Shown here: one piece after another, positions 31,237 to 40,357 of the stretch | Layout of the letters: the number at the start of each line of letters is the position of its first letter | Numbering within the stretch: position 1 is the stretch's first letter | Assembly: GCA_002842285.1 (NCBI GenBank) | Contig: PHCJ01000007.1 | Location: 15,465-79,464, forward strand | Source: Betaproteobacteria bacterium HGW-Betaproteobacteria-22 | GTDB taxonomy: Bacteria > Pseudomonadota > Gammaproteobacteria > Burkholderiales > Methylophilaceae | Length of the DNA stretch: 64,000 bases | Direction of reading: 5' to 3' | Position numbers and translations under genes: made by a program | The notes under the pieces: generated by a model | Seen by the model: the letters and a program-made list of their open reading frames with translations, nothing else | Database searches by the model: none | Told to the model about the DNA's origin: nothing

Positions 31237-32298
31237 ATGAGCAAATTTTGGAGTGATATTGTCCATAAGCTAACCCCTTATGTCCCGGGTGAGCAGCCTA
31301 AGTTGGAAAACTTGGTTAAACTCAACACCAATGAAAATCCTTATGGCCCAAGTCCCAAAGTGATAGAAGCGTTAAAGCTCGAGGCATCTGATAGCTTGCG
31401 TTTATATCCTGACCCCAATTCTGATGCTTTGAAGGCCGTGATTGCTCAAGCACATGGTTTAAATGCAAATCAGGTGTTTGTTGGCAACGGTTCAGATGAA
31501 GTGCTGGCGCATGTATTCCAGGCACTGTTAAAGCATACGTTGCCATTGTTATTTCCTGATATTACCTACAGTTTTTATCCCGTGTATTGTGGGTTATATG
31601 AGATTGAGTACCAAACCATTCCGTTAACAGCGGATTTCACCATTAACATTGACGATTACAATCAGCCCAATGGCGGGATTATATTTCCTAACCCCAATGC
31701 ACCGACGGGAATTCCTTTAGCATTGGCGCAAATTGAGAAGTTGCTGCAAAACAATGCCGGTTCGGTAGTCGTCATAGATGAGGCGTATGTCGATTTTGGC
31801 ACTGAATCCGCAGTGAATTTAATTCACCAATACCCTAATCTGCTGGTGACGCATACGCTATCGAAGGCACGCTCATTGGCAGGATTACGCGTGGGGTATG
31901 CGTTAGGCTCACCGGTCTTGATAGAGGCTTTGACCCGTGTTAAGGACAGTTTTAATTCCTACCCGATAGACCGATTTGCGTCAGCGGGCGCGATTGCTGC
32001 GATAGAGGATGTAGCCTACTTTGAAAAGACTTGCACGCAAGTTGTGGCTACCAGAGAAGCATTGATTCAGGATTTGCTGCGTCTGGGTTTTGAAGTGTTG
32101 CCATCAGGGGCAAACTTTATATTTGCCAAACATAAAACATACGCTGGCGCTGAATTAACTGCAAAACTACGTGATCATGGCATCATTGTGCGCCATTTTA
32201 AAACACCTAGCCGCATTTCTCCTTACTTGCGTATTACGATTGGCACAGACCCGCAATCAAAATTGTTGCTGGAGGCTTTGTCTGCTATTTTGCAGTAA
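31237..32298 (+). CDS. hisC: Histidinol-phosphate aminotransferase
   Basis: 353 residues, a fold type I PLP enzyme. Typical segments are [42 protein letters not shown] and the PLP lysine in [17 protein letters not shown]. It makes histidinol phosphate from imidazole acetol phosphate. It is the last his gene here; hisB does not follow and a nested hairpin ends the unit. Confidence 0.97.
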   Translation: MSKFWSDIVHKLTPYVPGEQPKLENLVKLNTNENPYGPSPKVIEALKLEASDSLRLYPDPNSDALKAVIAQAHGLNANQVFVGNGSDEVLAHVFQALLKHTLPLLFPDITYSFYPVYCGLYEIEYQTIPLTADFTINIDDYNQPNGGIIFPNPNAPTGIPLALAQIEKLLQNNAGSVVVIDEAYVDFGTESAVNLIHQYPNLLVTHTLSKARSLAGLRVGYALGSPVLIEALTRVKDSFNSYPIDRFASAGAIAAIEDVAYFEKTCTQVVATREALIQDLLRLGFEVLPSGANFIFAKHKTYAGAELTAKLRDHGIIVRHFKTPSRISPYLRITIGTDPQSKLLLEALSAILQ

Positions 32299-32303
32299 CT
32301 GAG

Positions 32304-32459
32304 TCAGTTTTGATGAGACTTTCCATCTTCTAGTGCTAACGCTCTATTTGGCTGCCATTCTCTGTGCGTTGCCAGTAAGGTGCCTGTTGAATTTAACTCA
32401 GATTTTCCATTATTAGGCGATTCCACATCTACTTGAATGTCAACTTGCCCATTCTGCAT
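32304..32459 (-). CDS. Possible 51-residue ORF or gene remnant
   Basis: The minus-strand frame reads MQNGQVDIQVDVESPNNGK and continues for 51 residues to a TGA. It is preceded by a stop a few codons upstream and has no ribosome site. It overlaps the downstream side of hisC's terminator region. The composition is protein-like, but I do not recognise it; it may be the tail of a decayed gene. Confidence 0.25.
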   Translation of the reverse strand: MQNGQVDIQVDVESPNNGKSELNSTGTLLATHREWQPNRALALEDGKSHQN

Positions 32460-32460
32460 C

Positions 32461-32521
32461 TTTTTTGTGCAAATTTTCTGTCAATAGCATGACTATTGAA
32501 TCATAAAATTTGCACAAAAAA
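32461..32521. terminator. Nested bidirectional hairpin between convergent genes
   Basis: A perfect 17-base inverted repeat, TTTTTTGTGCAAATTTT (32461-32477) with AAAATTTGCACAAAAAA (32505-32521), encloses a second hairpin TCAATAG/CTATTGA (32481-32487 and 32493-32499). It lies between hisC (plus) and the secreted-protein gene (minus), so it probably ends both. The remaining 32299-32623 gap holds only the doubtful 51-residue ORF. Confidence 0.75.
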
Positions 32522-32623
32522 TCCATCAAATTGTGTGGGGTTGCCATTTTTAGCAAGCCTTGCCAACTTGTTGGCTTTAGTGTTGATTATCAGCCACAGG
32601 CAAGACCTAATTGGAAGTCTGGA

Positions 32624-33076
32624 TTAATCGTGGCGTTTGCCTTTACCGTTGCCTCTATGTTGTTCGTGATGTCTGCCGTTGTTTTGCCTGTCGTCATAGC
32701 TTCCGTGATGACGTTCGCGGTAAATCGGCGCATATTCATGCTGATACCAGCTGTCTTGCACAAAATACACGGGCTGGCTGCATGCGTGATAATGGCTGCA
32801 ATATCTAGGCCAGTTTTTGGCATGGCCGGGGGGCACGCGTAAATAGACTGGCTCATACACGTCGACGTGGCGGTGAACGACAATGGGTTTTTTATAGATG
32901 ACACGCGGTTGTGGGTAGGGGTAATCGCCTATTTCTATATGGCCGTAAAAGCCCGGCTGGCCAATGCTGATTGATACGCCTACATCGGCTGCGGTTGATA
33001 TGTTGGCAGTGCATAGTAGAAAGGCAGAAATCAGCACGCGTTTTAATAGAATAGAAAATAAAATAGAACGTTGCAT
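32624..33076 (-). CDS. Small secreted His/Tyr-rich protein, uncharacterised
   Basis: 150 residues. A signal peptide (about 1-29, ISAFLLCTANISTAADV) precedes a region with VGVSISIGQPGFYGHIEIGDYP, YEPVYLRVPPGHAKNWPRYC and CSQPVYFVQDSWYQ, then a His/Arg/Asn-rich tail. I recognise the pattern as a conserved betaproteobacterial family of unknown function with two conserved cysteines around YHA. The His-rich tail could bind metal, but that is inference. It is divergent from rsmB, with a perfect palindrome AGCTATC-C-GATAGCT at 33133-33147 in the shared upstream region. Confidence 0.8.
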   Translation of the reverse strand: MQRSILFSILLKRVLISAFLLCTANISTAADVGVSISIGQPGFYGHIEIGDYPYPQPRVIYKKPIVVHRHVDVYEPVYLRVPPGHAKNWPRYCSHYHACSQPVYFVQDSWYQHEYAPIYRERHHGSYDDRQNNGRHHEQHRGNGKGKRHD

Positions 33077-33132
33077 GGCACACTCCTTGTGTTAGACAGT
33101 CACCTAACGCATGAATGACGCGGTACGATGAC

Positions 33133-33147
33133 AGCTATCCGATAGCT
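33133..33147. promoter_or_regulatory. Short perfect palindrome in a divergent promoter region
   Basis: AGCTATC, C, GATAGCT lies between the divergent secreted-protein gene and rsmB. It has the size of a dimeric repressor operator. The regulator is unknown and chance is possible. Confidence 0.3.
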
Positions 33148-33209
33148 TACCCCCAATCCGCGCATTATCAAGTAAAATCTGGCTTTAGTCCTTAAGTTAG
33201 AAGTGTATT

Positions 33210-34514
33210 GTGTATCTCTCTCAACTCATTGCCGCCGACGCTGTTAACCAGGTGCTGTCCGGGCGCAATCTTACGCTGGCGTTGCCTGAAGCACAGGTGC
33301 GTTTTCCTCAGGCTACGCCACAGCAGCGTGGTGGCGGTGCTGATTTAAGCTATGGAACGCTGCGTTTTTATGGTGAGATTGAGGTGTATCTGCGTCAGCT
33401 ACTTGAAAAGCCATTGACTGATCGCCGCATCCATACATTGTTGCTGGTAGCGATATATCAATTGATGCATGATAAAGCAGACGCCTTTACTGTGGTGAAT
33501 CAGGCGGTGCATGCAGTGAATCAGTTGAAAAGGCCTGTGCCAAAAGCTTGGGCAAAAGGCTTGGTGAATGGCGTTTTGCGAAATTTCCTGCGGCAGAAAG
33601 CCCGGTTAACAGTGTTTGCCGACACTAACGAAGTCGCGCGTTATTCATATCCACAGTGGTGGATCAATAAGCTTAAATTGCAATATCCGGCACATTGGCA
33701 ACAGATGCTGGTGGCTGGTAATCAGCACCCGCCGATGACCTTGCGCGTGAACCAGAAAAAAATCACGATGCCAGATTATCTCAACTTGCTGCAGGACCAG
33801 GCGATTGAAGGGGTACACCTGGGTGAGCATGCAGTGATGCTGGCTAAGCCGGTTGCGGTTGAAAAAATCCCCGGATTTAAAGATGGCGTCGTTTCTGTGC
33901 AGGATTACGGTGCGCAACTCGCCGCACCTCTATTGGATGTGCAGGCAGAAATGCGGGTGTTAGATGCCTGCTGCGCGCCCGGTGGTAAGGCCGGTCATTT
34001 GCTGGAATTGGCTAACGTGCATCTGACAGGTCTGGATAGCGATGAAGTACGTCTGGCACGTGTGCAAAGTAATTTAACGCGCTTGCAGTTGCAGGCTAAC
34101 TTACTGGTGGGTGATGCGGCGACAGATGAGTGGTTTGATGGTAGGCTATTTGACAGAATTTTGGCAGATGTTCCTTGCACAGCGTCGGGAATCGTTAGGC
34201 GTCATGTGGATATCAAATGGTTACGCCGTGAGGGCGATGTAAGTGCTTTTGCTTTGCAGCAGCGTAAAATCCTGCCCAGTTTGTGGCAGAAGCTGGCAAA
34301 GGGTGGTAAATTGCTTTATGTCACCTGTTCTGTTTTCCATGAAGAAAATCAGGAGCAGATCAATCAGTTTTTAAATAACCACGTTGATGCAAGGCAACTG
34401 CCGATAGAGTCGGTATTGAGTCAACAATATAACAACATGATATACATGAATGGGCAACTCATTCCAAACAATCTGCATGATGGTTTTTTCTATGCTTTGT
34501 TACAAAAGCATTAA
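33210..34514 (+). CDS. rsmB: 16S rRNA m5C967 methyltransferase
   Basis: 434 residues. The N-terminal NusB-like RNA-binding domain (about 5-140, DRRIHTLLLVAIYQLMHDKADAFTVVNQAV) is followed by a Rossmann methyltransferase with the SAM motif LDACCAPGGKAGHLLEL, DVPCTASGIVRRH (motif IV cysteine) and YVTCSVFHEENQEQI (motif VI catalytic cysteine). The start is GTG at 33210. Its end is followed within 75 bases by the DUF4390 gene and the ntrYX pair, a conserved betaproteobacterial order. Confidence 0.96.
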   Translation: MYLSQLIAADAVNQVLSGRNLTLALPEAQVRFPQATPQQRGGGADLSYGTLRFYGEIEVYLRQLLEKPLTDRRIHTLLLVAIYQLMHDKADAFTVVNQAVHAVNQLKRPVPKAWAKGLVNGVLRNFLRQKARLTVFADTNEVARYSYPQWWINKLKLQYPAHWQQMLVAGNQHPPMTLRVNQKKITMPDYLNLLQDQAIEGVHLGEHAVMLAKPVAVEKIPGFKDGVVSVQDYGAQLAAPLLDVQAEMRVLDACCAPGGKAGHLLELANVHLTGLDSDEVRLARVQSNLTRLQLQANLLVGDAATDEWFDGRLFDRILADVPCTASGIVRRHVDIKWLRREGDVSAFALQQRKILPSLWQKLAKGGKLLYVTCSVFHEENQEQINQFLNNHVDARQLPIESVLSQQYNNMIYMNGQLIPNNLHDGFFYALLQKH

Positions 34515-34587
34515 GGCAAGGCTGCTTTGGCTTTATCGGTTGCTGCAGGCCAAACGCCTATGGCGCGCAAATAATGTGCTTCAGTAC

Positions 34588-35205
34588 ATGTATTTCACGG
34601 ACATGCTCATTACAGGTAAGTTGCATCACGCTCGACGGCTTGTTCCGTGTTTTCTCAAGCAATTATTCTGCGTGTTAGGGCTTGTGTTGCTGACTGGCAC
34701 GAGTGTTGCTGCCTCTAATAGCCTGCATATCAGAAGTGCTAATATCATTAGCTATGAAGATGAGTTTTTATTGAATGCGGATGCTGAAATTAACTTCAGC
34801 AAGGAGATGGAAAAGGCGATTCTCAAAGGGTTCACTTTTAACTTCATCATTGAGTTTCAGCTGTTTTCGCCCAGAACGTATTGGTTTGATGACGAAATCG
34901 TCACGACAGTACAGCAAGTAAGCCTGAGTTACCACGCGTTGACCAGACAGTATATTCTCGTGCGCAATGAGCAACAGCGAGCTTTGGCAACACTGGATGA
35001 GGCGATGGAGGATTTATCTGTGATTCAGGATCTCAAGGTATTCCAAAAGAAAGATGTAGAGAAGGAAAGGCCTTACAAGGCGGCACTTATGATGCGTCTG
35101 GATCATAAAACCTTACCCAAGGCGATGCAGGTGGAGGGTATGTCGTCTAATGAGTGGAAGATGAGCTCGCAACGATTTGAGTGGGTTCCCAATTTACTTA
35201 AATGA
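34588..35205 (+). CDS. DUF4390 exported protein
   Basis: About 205 residues. A hydrophobic segment, probably a signal peptide or anchor (QLFCVLGLVLLTGTSVAASN), precedes a DUF4390 domain with YEDEFLLNADAEINFSKEME, EFQLFSPRTYWFDDEI and the closing SSQRFEWVPNL. The start is uncertain: ATG at 34588 or 34603, neither with a clear ribosome site; the frame stays open back into rsmB. It overlaps ntrY by four bases (ATGA). The constant pairing with ntrYX suggests a periplasmic partner of the sensor, but this is unproven. Confidence 0.85.
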   Translation: MYFTDMLITGKLHHARRLVPCFLKQLFCVLGLVLLTGTSVAASNSLHIRSANIISYEDEFLLNADAEINFSKEMEKAILKGFTFNFIIEFQLFSPRTYWFDDEIVTTVQQVSLSYHALTRQYILVRNEQQRALATLDEAMEDLSVIQDLKVFQKKDVEKERPYKAALMMRLDHKTLPKAMQVEGMSSNEWKMSSQRFEWVPNLLK

Positions 35206-37337
35206 AATACATCGTATTTACCAGTGCGTTTTTAGGCGGATTTTTACTGTACTTGCTTTCTAACGCGAGTGCAAACACTGCCGCATCCGGTGAGTATTAC
35301 ACCTTGCTGGTAGTGCTTAACGGCTTGTTGGTATTGATACTGGTTGTATTGATTGCGATACAGCTTTTCAAGCTGTATCAGAATATTCGCCAGCGTGTGA
35401 TGGGAAGCCGCTTCACGCTCAGGCTGTTAGGCTCTTTTGCCTTAATGGCAGTTATTCCCGGGTTAATCGTGTATTTGGTGTCGGTCAACTTTTTAACACG
35501 CTCGATAGAGTCTTGGTTTAATGTCAAGGTGGAGTCCGCACTTGAGGGTGGCTTGAACCTTGGGCAGACTGCGCTGGAGATTATGCTGGCAGATGTGAAG
35601 GAAAAGGGAGAGGGTATGGCAACAAGTCTTGCCCTGTTACCCGCAAACGCACATTTTGCGACCCTGAATGAGTTACGCGAACGTAACGCGGTGCAAGAAG
35701 CAACGCTCCTGACACCACAAGGCAGGATTCTGGCTGTATCCAGTGGCGATGCCAGCAGTTTTCTGCCTGATTTGCCTAGTATTGCGCAGTTGAGGCAGGC
35801 ACGTCAGCGCCTTTATGGCAATATTGAACCTATCGATGGCAAAGGCTTGTTTCTGCGCGTGTTGGTGCCTGTGAATGTGCAGGATTTGGTGGGTGAAACA
35901 CGTATTCTGCAGTTGATGCAGCCCGTGCCGAAAGCGCTGGCAACGACAGCTGAATCTGTGCAGGATGTTTATCAGGATTATCAACAGCTATCGTATAGCC
36001 GCACAGCATTGCGAGAAGTATTTGCTTTAACGCTCACATTGGTCATGATGCTGTCGATGTTGACAGCGGTTGCGATTGCCTTTGTGCTGAGCCGGCGTTT
36101 ATCTGCGCCGTTACGTGTTTTGGCAGAAGGCACAAAAGCGATTGCTAGCGGTGACTACAGCACCATGCTGCCTGCACATGGTAAAGATGAGTTAGGCGTG
36201 CTGGTTCAATCCTTTAACAGCATGACACAACAGCTGGGTGACGCCACCAGGGCGGCAGGTAGAAACCGCGCCCGCGTGGAAGCCGCGCGTGGTTATCTGG
36301 AAACCATACTGGCACATTTGTCATCAGGTGTGCTTGCGTTAAACGAGCGTGGTGAGTTGCGTACATTCAATCAGGCAACCGTCAGTATTTTAGGCGTGTC
36401 ACTGGAAAGCTATGTAGGGTTTACCCCAGATAAAATTATTGAAAAACAGCCGCACTTGGCCAATTTTTTTCATGTGATTGCCTCGCATTGCAAGCCTGAC
36501 GACGCTAGCCCGCAGAAAGACGATGTGCAAACGCAGGTTGAATTGGTGGCATCTCAGGGCCAGAAAATTATTACCGTACGCGGCACAAAACTCCCTGATG
36601 GGGGCTATGTTGCAGTGTTTGATGATGCGACGGCGATGGTGCAGGCGCAGCGCGATGCCGCATGGGGTGAGGTGGCAAGGCGTTTGGCACACGAGATAAA
36701 AAACCCTTTAACGCCTATTCAGTTGTCTGCTGAGCGCATTGCACACAGGCTAAGCGATAAATTGGAAAGTGCCGATGCCGAGGTGTTACAGCGCTCAACA
36801 CAGACGATTGTGAATCAGGTGGATGCTTTAAAACAGATGGTAAATGAGTTTAGCGAATACGCAAGGTCGCCTTCTTTGCACCTCAATAAACTGGATATCA
36901 ATGCCCTGATTAAAGAGATATTGTCTTTGTATGATATGCCTAAAGTAAAAATAGATTTACAGCTGGCACATGAGAAGATCCTGATTAAGGGTGATAGCAA
37001 CATGTTGCGTCAGGTGCTGCATAATCTGTTGCAGAATGCACAGGATGCCTTGATTGACCAGTCATCGCCGATAATCATGGTCCATACTGGCGTATGGCAA
37101 AACAACATGATATTAACCGTGCAAGATAATGGCAGTGGCTTGCCGGCCGAGATGGTGACGCGGGTATTCGAGCCCTATATGACAACCAAGCCCCATGGTA
37201 CAGGGCTTGGCTTGGCTATTGTGAAAAAAATAGTTGAGGAGCATAGAGGCAGTATTAAAATTGAGAATATTGCGCAATCTGAGTTGGGAGGTAGTGGTGT
37301 CGTAGTCACTATCACTATCCCGCTCTTTAATGAGTAG
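35202..37337 (+). CDS. ntrY: NtrY-like membrane sensor histidine kinase
   Basis: 711 residues. The N-terminal membrane helices are at about 5-25, 35-55 and 72-95; a periplasmic sensor region follows to about 275; then another helix and a HAMP domain (SRRLSAPLRVLAEGTKAIASG). A PAS domain lies at about 365-480. The HisKA histidine is in RRLAHEIKNPLTPIQLSAERI, and the HATPase boxes are NLLQNAQDAL, DNGSGLP and GTGLGLAIVKKI. It is predicted to phosphorylate the NtrX-like regulator 33 bases downstream. In some alphaproteobacteria NtrYX links nitrogen or redox signals to transcription; the signal here is unknown. Confidence 0.93.
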   Translation: MKYIVFTSAFLGGFLLYLLSNASANTAASGEYYTLLVVLNGLLVLILVVLIAIQLFKLYQNIRQRVMGSRFTLRLLGSFALMAVIPGLIVYLVSVNFLTRSIESWFNVKVESALEGGLNLGQTALEIMLADVKEKGEGMATSLALLPANAHFATLNELRERNAVQEATLLTPQGRILAVSSGDASSFLPDLPSIAQLRQARQRLYGNIEPIDGKGLFLRVLVPVNVQDLVGETRILQLMQPVPKALATTAESVQDVYQDYQQLSYSRTALREVFALTLTLVMMLSMLTAVAIAFVLSRRLSAPLRVLAEGTKAIASGDYSTMLPAHGKDELGVLVQSFNSMTQQLGDATRAAGRNRARVEAARGYLETILAHLSSGVLALNERGELRTFNQATVSILGVSLESYVGFTPDKIIEKQPHLANFFHVIASHCKPDDASPQKDDVQTQVELVASQGQKIITVRGTKLPDGGYVAVFDDATAMVQAQRDAAWGEVARRLAHEIKNPLTPIQLSAERIAHRLSDKLESADAEVLQRSTQTIVNQVDALKQMVNEFSEYARSPSLHLNKLDINALIKEILSLYDMPKVKIDLQLAHEKILIKGDSNMLRQVLHNLLQNAQDALIDQSSPIIMVHTGVWQNNMILTVQDNGSGLPAEMVTRVFEPYMTTKPHGTGLGLAIVKKIVEEHRGSIKIENIAQSELGGSGVVVTITIPLFNE

Positions 37338-37370
37338 TAGAGATCTATTGAAACTAGAGTTTAAAGACTT

Positions 37371-38684
37371 ATGGCATCAAAACATATATTAGTGGTTGAC
37401 GATGAAGTGGGAATCCGTGAGTTGTTGCGTGACATCCTGCAAGATGAAGGGTATCGCGTGCAGCTGGCCGAGAACGCTGCAGTGGCACGTGCCATGCGCT
37501 CACATGAGCGCCCGGATGTAGTGTTGCTTGATATCTGGATGCCGGATTGTGATGGCATCAGTTTACTGAAAGAGTGGGCAAACGCTAATTTGCTGACCAT
37601 GCCTGTTGTCATGATGTCTGGTCACGGCACCATTGATACTGCAGTTGAAGCCACGCGCATCGGAGCGTTTGATTTTCTGGAAAAACCTATAGCCTTACAA
37701 AAGCTTTTGAAAACCGTAGCAACTGCCTTGAAGCACAGCGAGCAACTGCCGCGCTCTGAAATGAATCTGGTGAGTTTAGGAAAAAGCCCGCTTGTCATCG
37801 CCTTGAAGGAGCGTTTGGACAAGATAGCGGCGAGCAACAGCGTTGCGCCCGCGCCTGTGTTGCTGATTGGACCCAAGGGCGGTGGTGCTGAGTTGTGCGC
37901 GCGGTTTTTGCAGAATGACAATACGCCATGGTTGCACCTGCAGGAATTCAGCCAGCTCGTGCAGGCGCCTTTAGACATTTTGGCACAGGTGACAGATGGG
38001 GTGCTGTTTATTGATGAGATTGCCGAGTTTAACAAAACCGAACAAAAGGGTTTGCTGTTACTCCTTACCAAGGCTGAAAAATATAATGTACGTGTGGTTT
38101 GCGCGACCAGCCATAACTTGCCTAAATTGCAGGCAGAGGGCTTGTTTGACCATAATTTATTACAAATTCTATCTACGACATCTTTACGCGTTCCATCTCT
38201 GGATGAGCATAAAGAAGATATTCCTGACCTGGTTGTGGCGATTGCAAATTTACAGTTTGAACTGTTTGATATCCCGTATCGGGAGTTTGATGTCGCTGCG
38301 CTCAATGCGCTGCGCAATGCCCCCTGGCCAGGCGACATTGCCCAACTGGAGGCTGTGGTCTGCAATCTGATACAGACAAGTTTGGGTGAAAAGATCGGAT
38401 TAGACGATGTTAGCAGGGTGATACATCAGTTTGATGATACACCGCAGCATAATATTGCGCATTCAAACTCAGAAGTTGCCCTGGCAGGCAAATTAGCTGC
38501 TGTGGCAGAATTTAATCTGGAGCAGCCATTGCGAGAGGCAAGAGATGATTTTGAGCGCCTTTATTTTACACACCATATTAAAAGTGTGGCCGGTAATATG
38601 AATAAGCTGGCCGAAGTCTCAGGCCTGGAGCGTACACACTTGTACCGTAAGCTAAAACAGCTGGATATTAAAACCAAGGGCTAG
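37371..38684 (+). CDS. ntrX: NtrX-like response regulator with degenerate AAA+ domain
   Basis: 437 residues. The receiver domain (1-120) is intact: DDE at 10-12, the phospho-aspartate in VVLLDIWMPDCDG and the lysine in FLEKPIAL. The AAA+ domain is decayed. Walker A reads GPKGGGAELC and lacks the GK(T/S) pair, and no GAFTGA sigma-54 loop is present, although the Walker B-like DGVLFIDEIAEF remains. The C-terminal Fis-type helix-turn-helix (MNKLAEVSGLERTHLYRKLK) looks functional. It is therefore unlikely to be a classical sigma-54 activator and may bind DNA as a phosphorylation-controlled repressor or sigma-70 co-regulator. Confidence 0.9.
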   Translation: MASKHILVVDDEVGIRELLRDILQDEGYRVQLAENAAVARAMRSHERPDVVLLDIWMPDCDGISLLKEWANANLLTMPVVMMSGHGTIDTAVEATRIGAFDFLEKPIALQKLLKTVATALKHSEQLPRSEMNLVSLGKSPLVIALKERLDKIAASNSVAPAPVLLIGPKGGGAELCARFLQNDNTPWLHLQEFSQLVQAPLDILAQVTDGVLFIDEIAEFNKTEQKGLLLLLTKAEKYNVRVVCATSHNLPKLQAEGLFDHNLLQILSTTSLRVPSLDEHKEDIPDLVVAIANLQFELFDIPYREFDVAALNALRNAPWPGDIAQLEAVVCNLIQTSLGEKIGLDDVSRVIHQFDDTPQHNIAHSNSEVALAGKLAAVAEFNLEQPLREARDDFERLYFTHHIKSVAGNMNKLAEVSGLERTHLYRKLKQLDIKTKG

Positions 38685-38761
38685 TCATGACCTTAATTTT
38701 CAGGTGCTGCCATTATCTGTTTTACGCGTTTAACCAATAAGCCGGGCGATTTTATTAAAGT

Positions 38762-39367
38762 ATGGGTGAATCAATTACGACGGATGAAGACCTCATGCGC
38801 AAGTTCTGTGCGGGCGATATGCGCGCTTTTGAATTGTTATACCAGCGACATGAAAGGCCAATTTATCGCTATATACGCAGGCTAATGGGAGGCGCATTCA
38901 ACGCACAGGCGGATGATGTTTTTCAGGATGTGTGGATACGCTTAATTGATGCGCGACTGCAGTGGCAGCCACGTGAAAATGCAAGTTTTAAAACATGGCT
39001 ATACACACTGGCGCATCATCGGACGATAGATATATTGCGTAAAAGCGGCCGTGAAGTTTCAGTGGATGAGGGGTGGCTGGATGATGAACCGGGCTCGCCC
39101 TGGCAATCATGGCCTGCAGCCCACGCTTTAGAGCCGGAACAGCAGGTATTTTGGCGCAAGGCCGGACAGCGCCTGCTGCATTGTCTGGACGGCTTGCCAG
39201 CCATGCAGCGTGCGGCATTTTTGTTACACCATGAGGATGGGTTGAGTGTGGATGAAATGCGCCTGGTGCTGAATGCTGAATTTGAAGCCATTAAAAGTCG
39301 TCTGCGATATGCTTTATTCAAGTTGCGTGCATGCATGGGGGCTTATTTGCCACCTATGGTGGATTAA
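38762..39367 (+). CDS. ECF-family RNA polymerase sigma factor
   Basis: 201 residues with region 2 (FELLYQRHERPIYRYIRRLMG, DVFQDVWIRLI, FKTWLYTLAHHRTIDILRK) and region 4 (LPAMQRAAFLLHHEDGLSVDEMRLVL, FEAIKSRLRYALFKLR). In region 4 the usual EIA/EEIA step is replaced by DEM, but the fold is clear. The ATG at 38762 is preceded by AAAG. It starts a three-gene unit with a membrane protein that is probably its anti-sigma factor. The target promoters are unknown. Confidence 0.92.
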   Translation: MGESITTDEDLMRKFCAGDMRAFELLYQRHERPIYRYIRRLMGGAFNAQADDVFQDVWIRLIDARLQWQPRENASFKTWLYTLAHHRTIDILRKSGREVSVDEGWLDDEPGSPWQSWPAAHALEPEQQVFWRKAGQRLLHCLDGLPAMQRAAFLLHHEDGLSVDEMRLVLNAEFEAIKSRLRYALFKLRACMGAYLPPMVD

Positions 39368-39391
39368 ACGGCGGACATTTGGTGTGATGGT

Positions 39392-40357
39392 ATGACGATA
39401 CGTGATGAACATTTGCGACAAGCGTTGCAGCACGCGCCTGACAGGCTATCAGCGCCTCATGAAAACACCAGCCGTGCCGTACTGAGTTACGCGCGTCAAA
39501 CACTTGAAAAAGAACAGCGTGTCTGGTGGCAATCGTGCATGATGTGGCTGAAAAAACCGCTGGTTTCAAATTGGCAGCGCGCAGGGGTGGGTGGCTTGGC
39601 TACGGCCTTGGTGGTGATGTTGATTTTCTGGCAAATGGCGCCAGAAAAAGCGACTTGGCCAGATGCTTTCCCTGAGCATGCTTTTAATACAGATAAAAAC
39701 AACGCAGTTGCGCTGATGAAGGATAAAAATGCAGCAGAACTGAACGCGCCGCTAATGCGACGCAAAGCGCGCGCTACGGGGGCGCCTGCGCAAGAGCAGA
39801 CAATGGCAACTCAACCTGGGCATGTAATTGGTCAAGGTGAGCACCAATCTATTGCATTGGACCACTCGTCCCCCGCAACGAATGAGATTGCGTCAGCACC
39901 AATCTCAGCGCCTGCCGTGGTAGCGGGCGCCAACGATAGTTCTGGTGCGATGTCATCAGCGAATCAGGCAAGGGGTAGTGGATCACAAAAAACCGAGGCC
40001 GCTAGTGCTGAGTTGAGTGAAGCAAAACCCGTCAAAAAAGATGCCGTACTCGACATAATGCAATTGCTGGATTCAATCAAAAATGAGGGGGGGCAGACTG
40101 TCGCGGCTCGAGATATCAGTTTAAGCAAGCTCCGCATGCTTAAGCTCGACATGTCAACGACCAAGCAGGAAAACTCAGCACCATGTTTGCAAATGGCTAC
40201 AGTGGATGCATCACCTGATATGGAAACAGGCTATCCAGTGTTGATGGTCAGCATTTGTGATAGTTCAATGCAGCTAATCAACGGTGTTGCGGAATATAAT
40301 CAGCAGATGCAGGATTATTGGTATCGTCAATTGCAGAAGAAGAATAATGAAAGATAA
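39392..40357 (+). CDS. Single-span membrane protein, probable anti-sigma partner
   Basis: 321 residues. A cytoplasmic N-terminus of about 65 residues is followed by one membrane helix (AGVGGLATALVVMLIFWQMA). A long Ala/Ser/Gln-rich periplasmic linker leads to a C-terminal segment with DIMQLLDSIKNEGG and a terminal Gln/Asn-rich stretch. The layout is that of ECF anti-sigma factors, but I see no zinc HxxxCxxC motif. It starts 24 bases after the sigma gene and its end overlaps the next gene by 11 bases. The partnership is inferred from position. Confidence 0.65.
   Translation: MTIRDEHLRQALQHAPDRLSAPHENTSRAVLSYARQTLEKEQRVWWQSCMMWLKKPLVSNWQRAGVGGLATALVVMLIFWQMAPEKATWPDAFPEHAFNTDKNNAVALMKDKNAAELNAPLMRRKARATGAPAQEQTMATQPGHVIGQGEHQSIALDHSSPATNEIASAPISAPAVVAGANDSSGAMSSANQARGSGSQKTEAASAELSEAKPVKKDAVLDIMQLLDSIKNEGGQTVAARDISLSKLRMLKLDMSTTKQENSAPCLQMATVDASPDMETGYPVLMVSICDSSMQLINGVAEYNQQMQDYWYRQLQKKNNER

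Noticed and set aside
32510-32842. Plus-strand 110-residue frame opposite the secreted-protein gene
   Set aside because: It is antisense to a frame with a clear signal peptide and conserved family pattern, and starts inside the terminator hairpin.
37622-38365. 247-residue minus-strand frame within ntrX
   Set aside because: It lies wholly opposite a gene with clear receiver and helix-turn-helix domains and has no recognisable motif.
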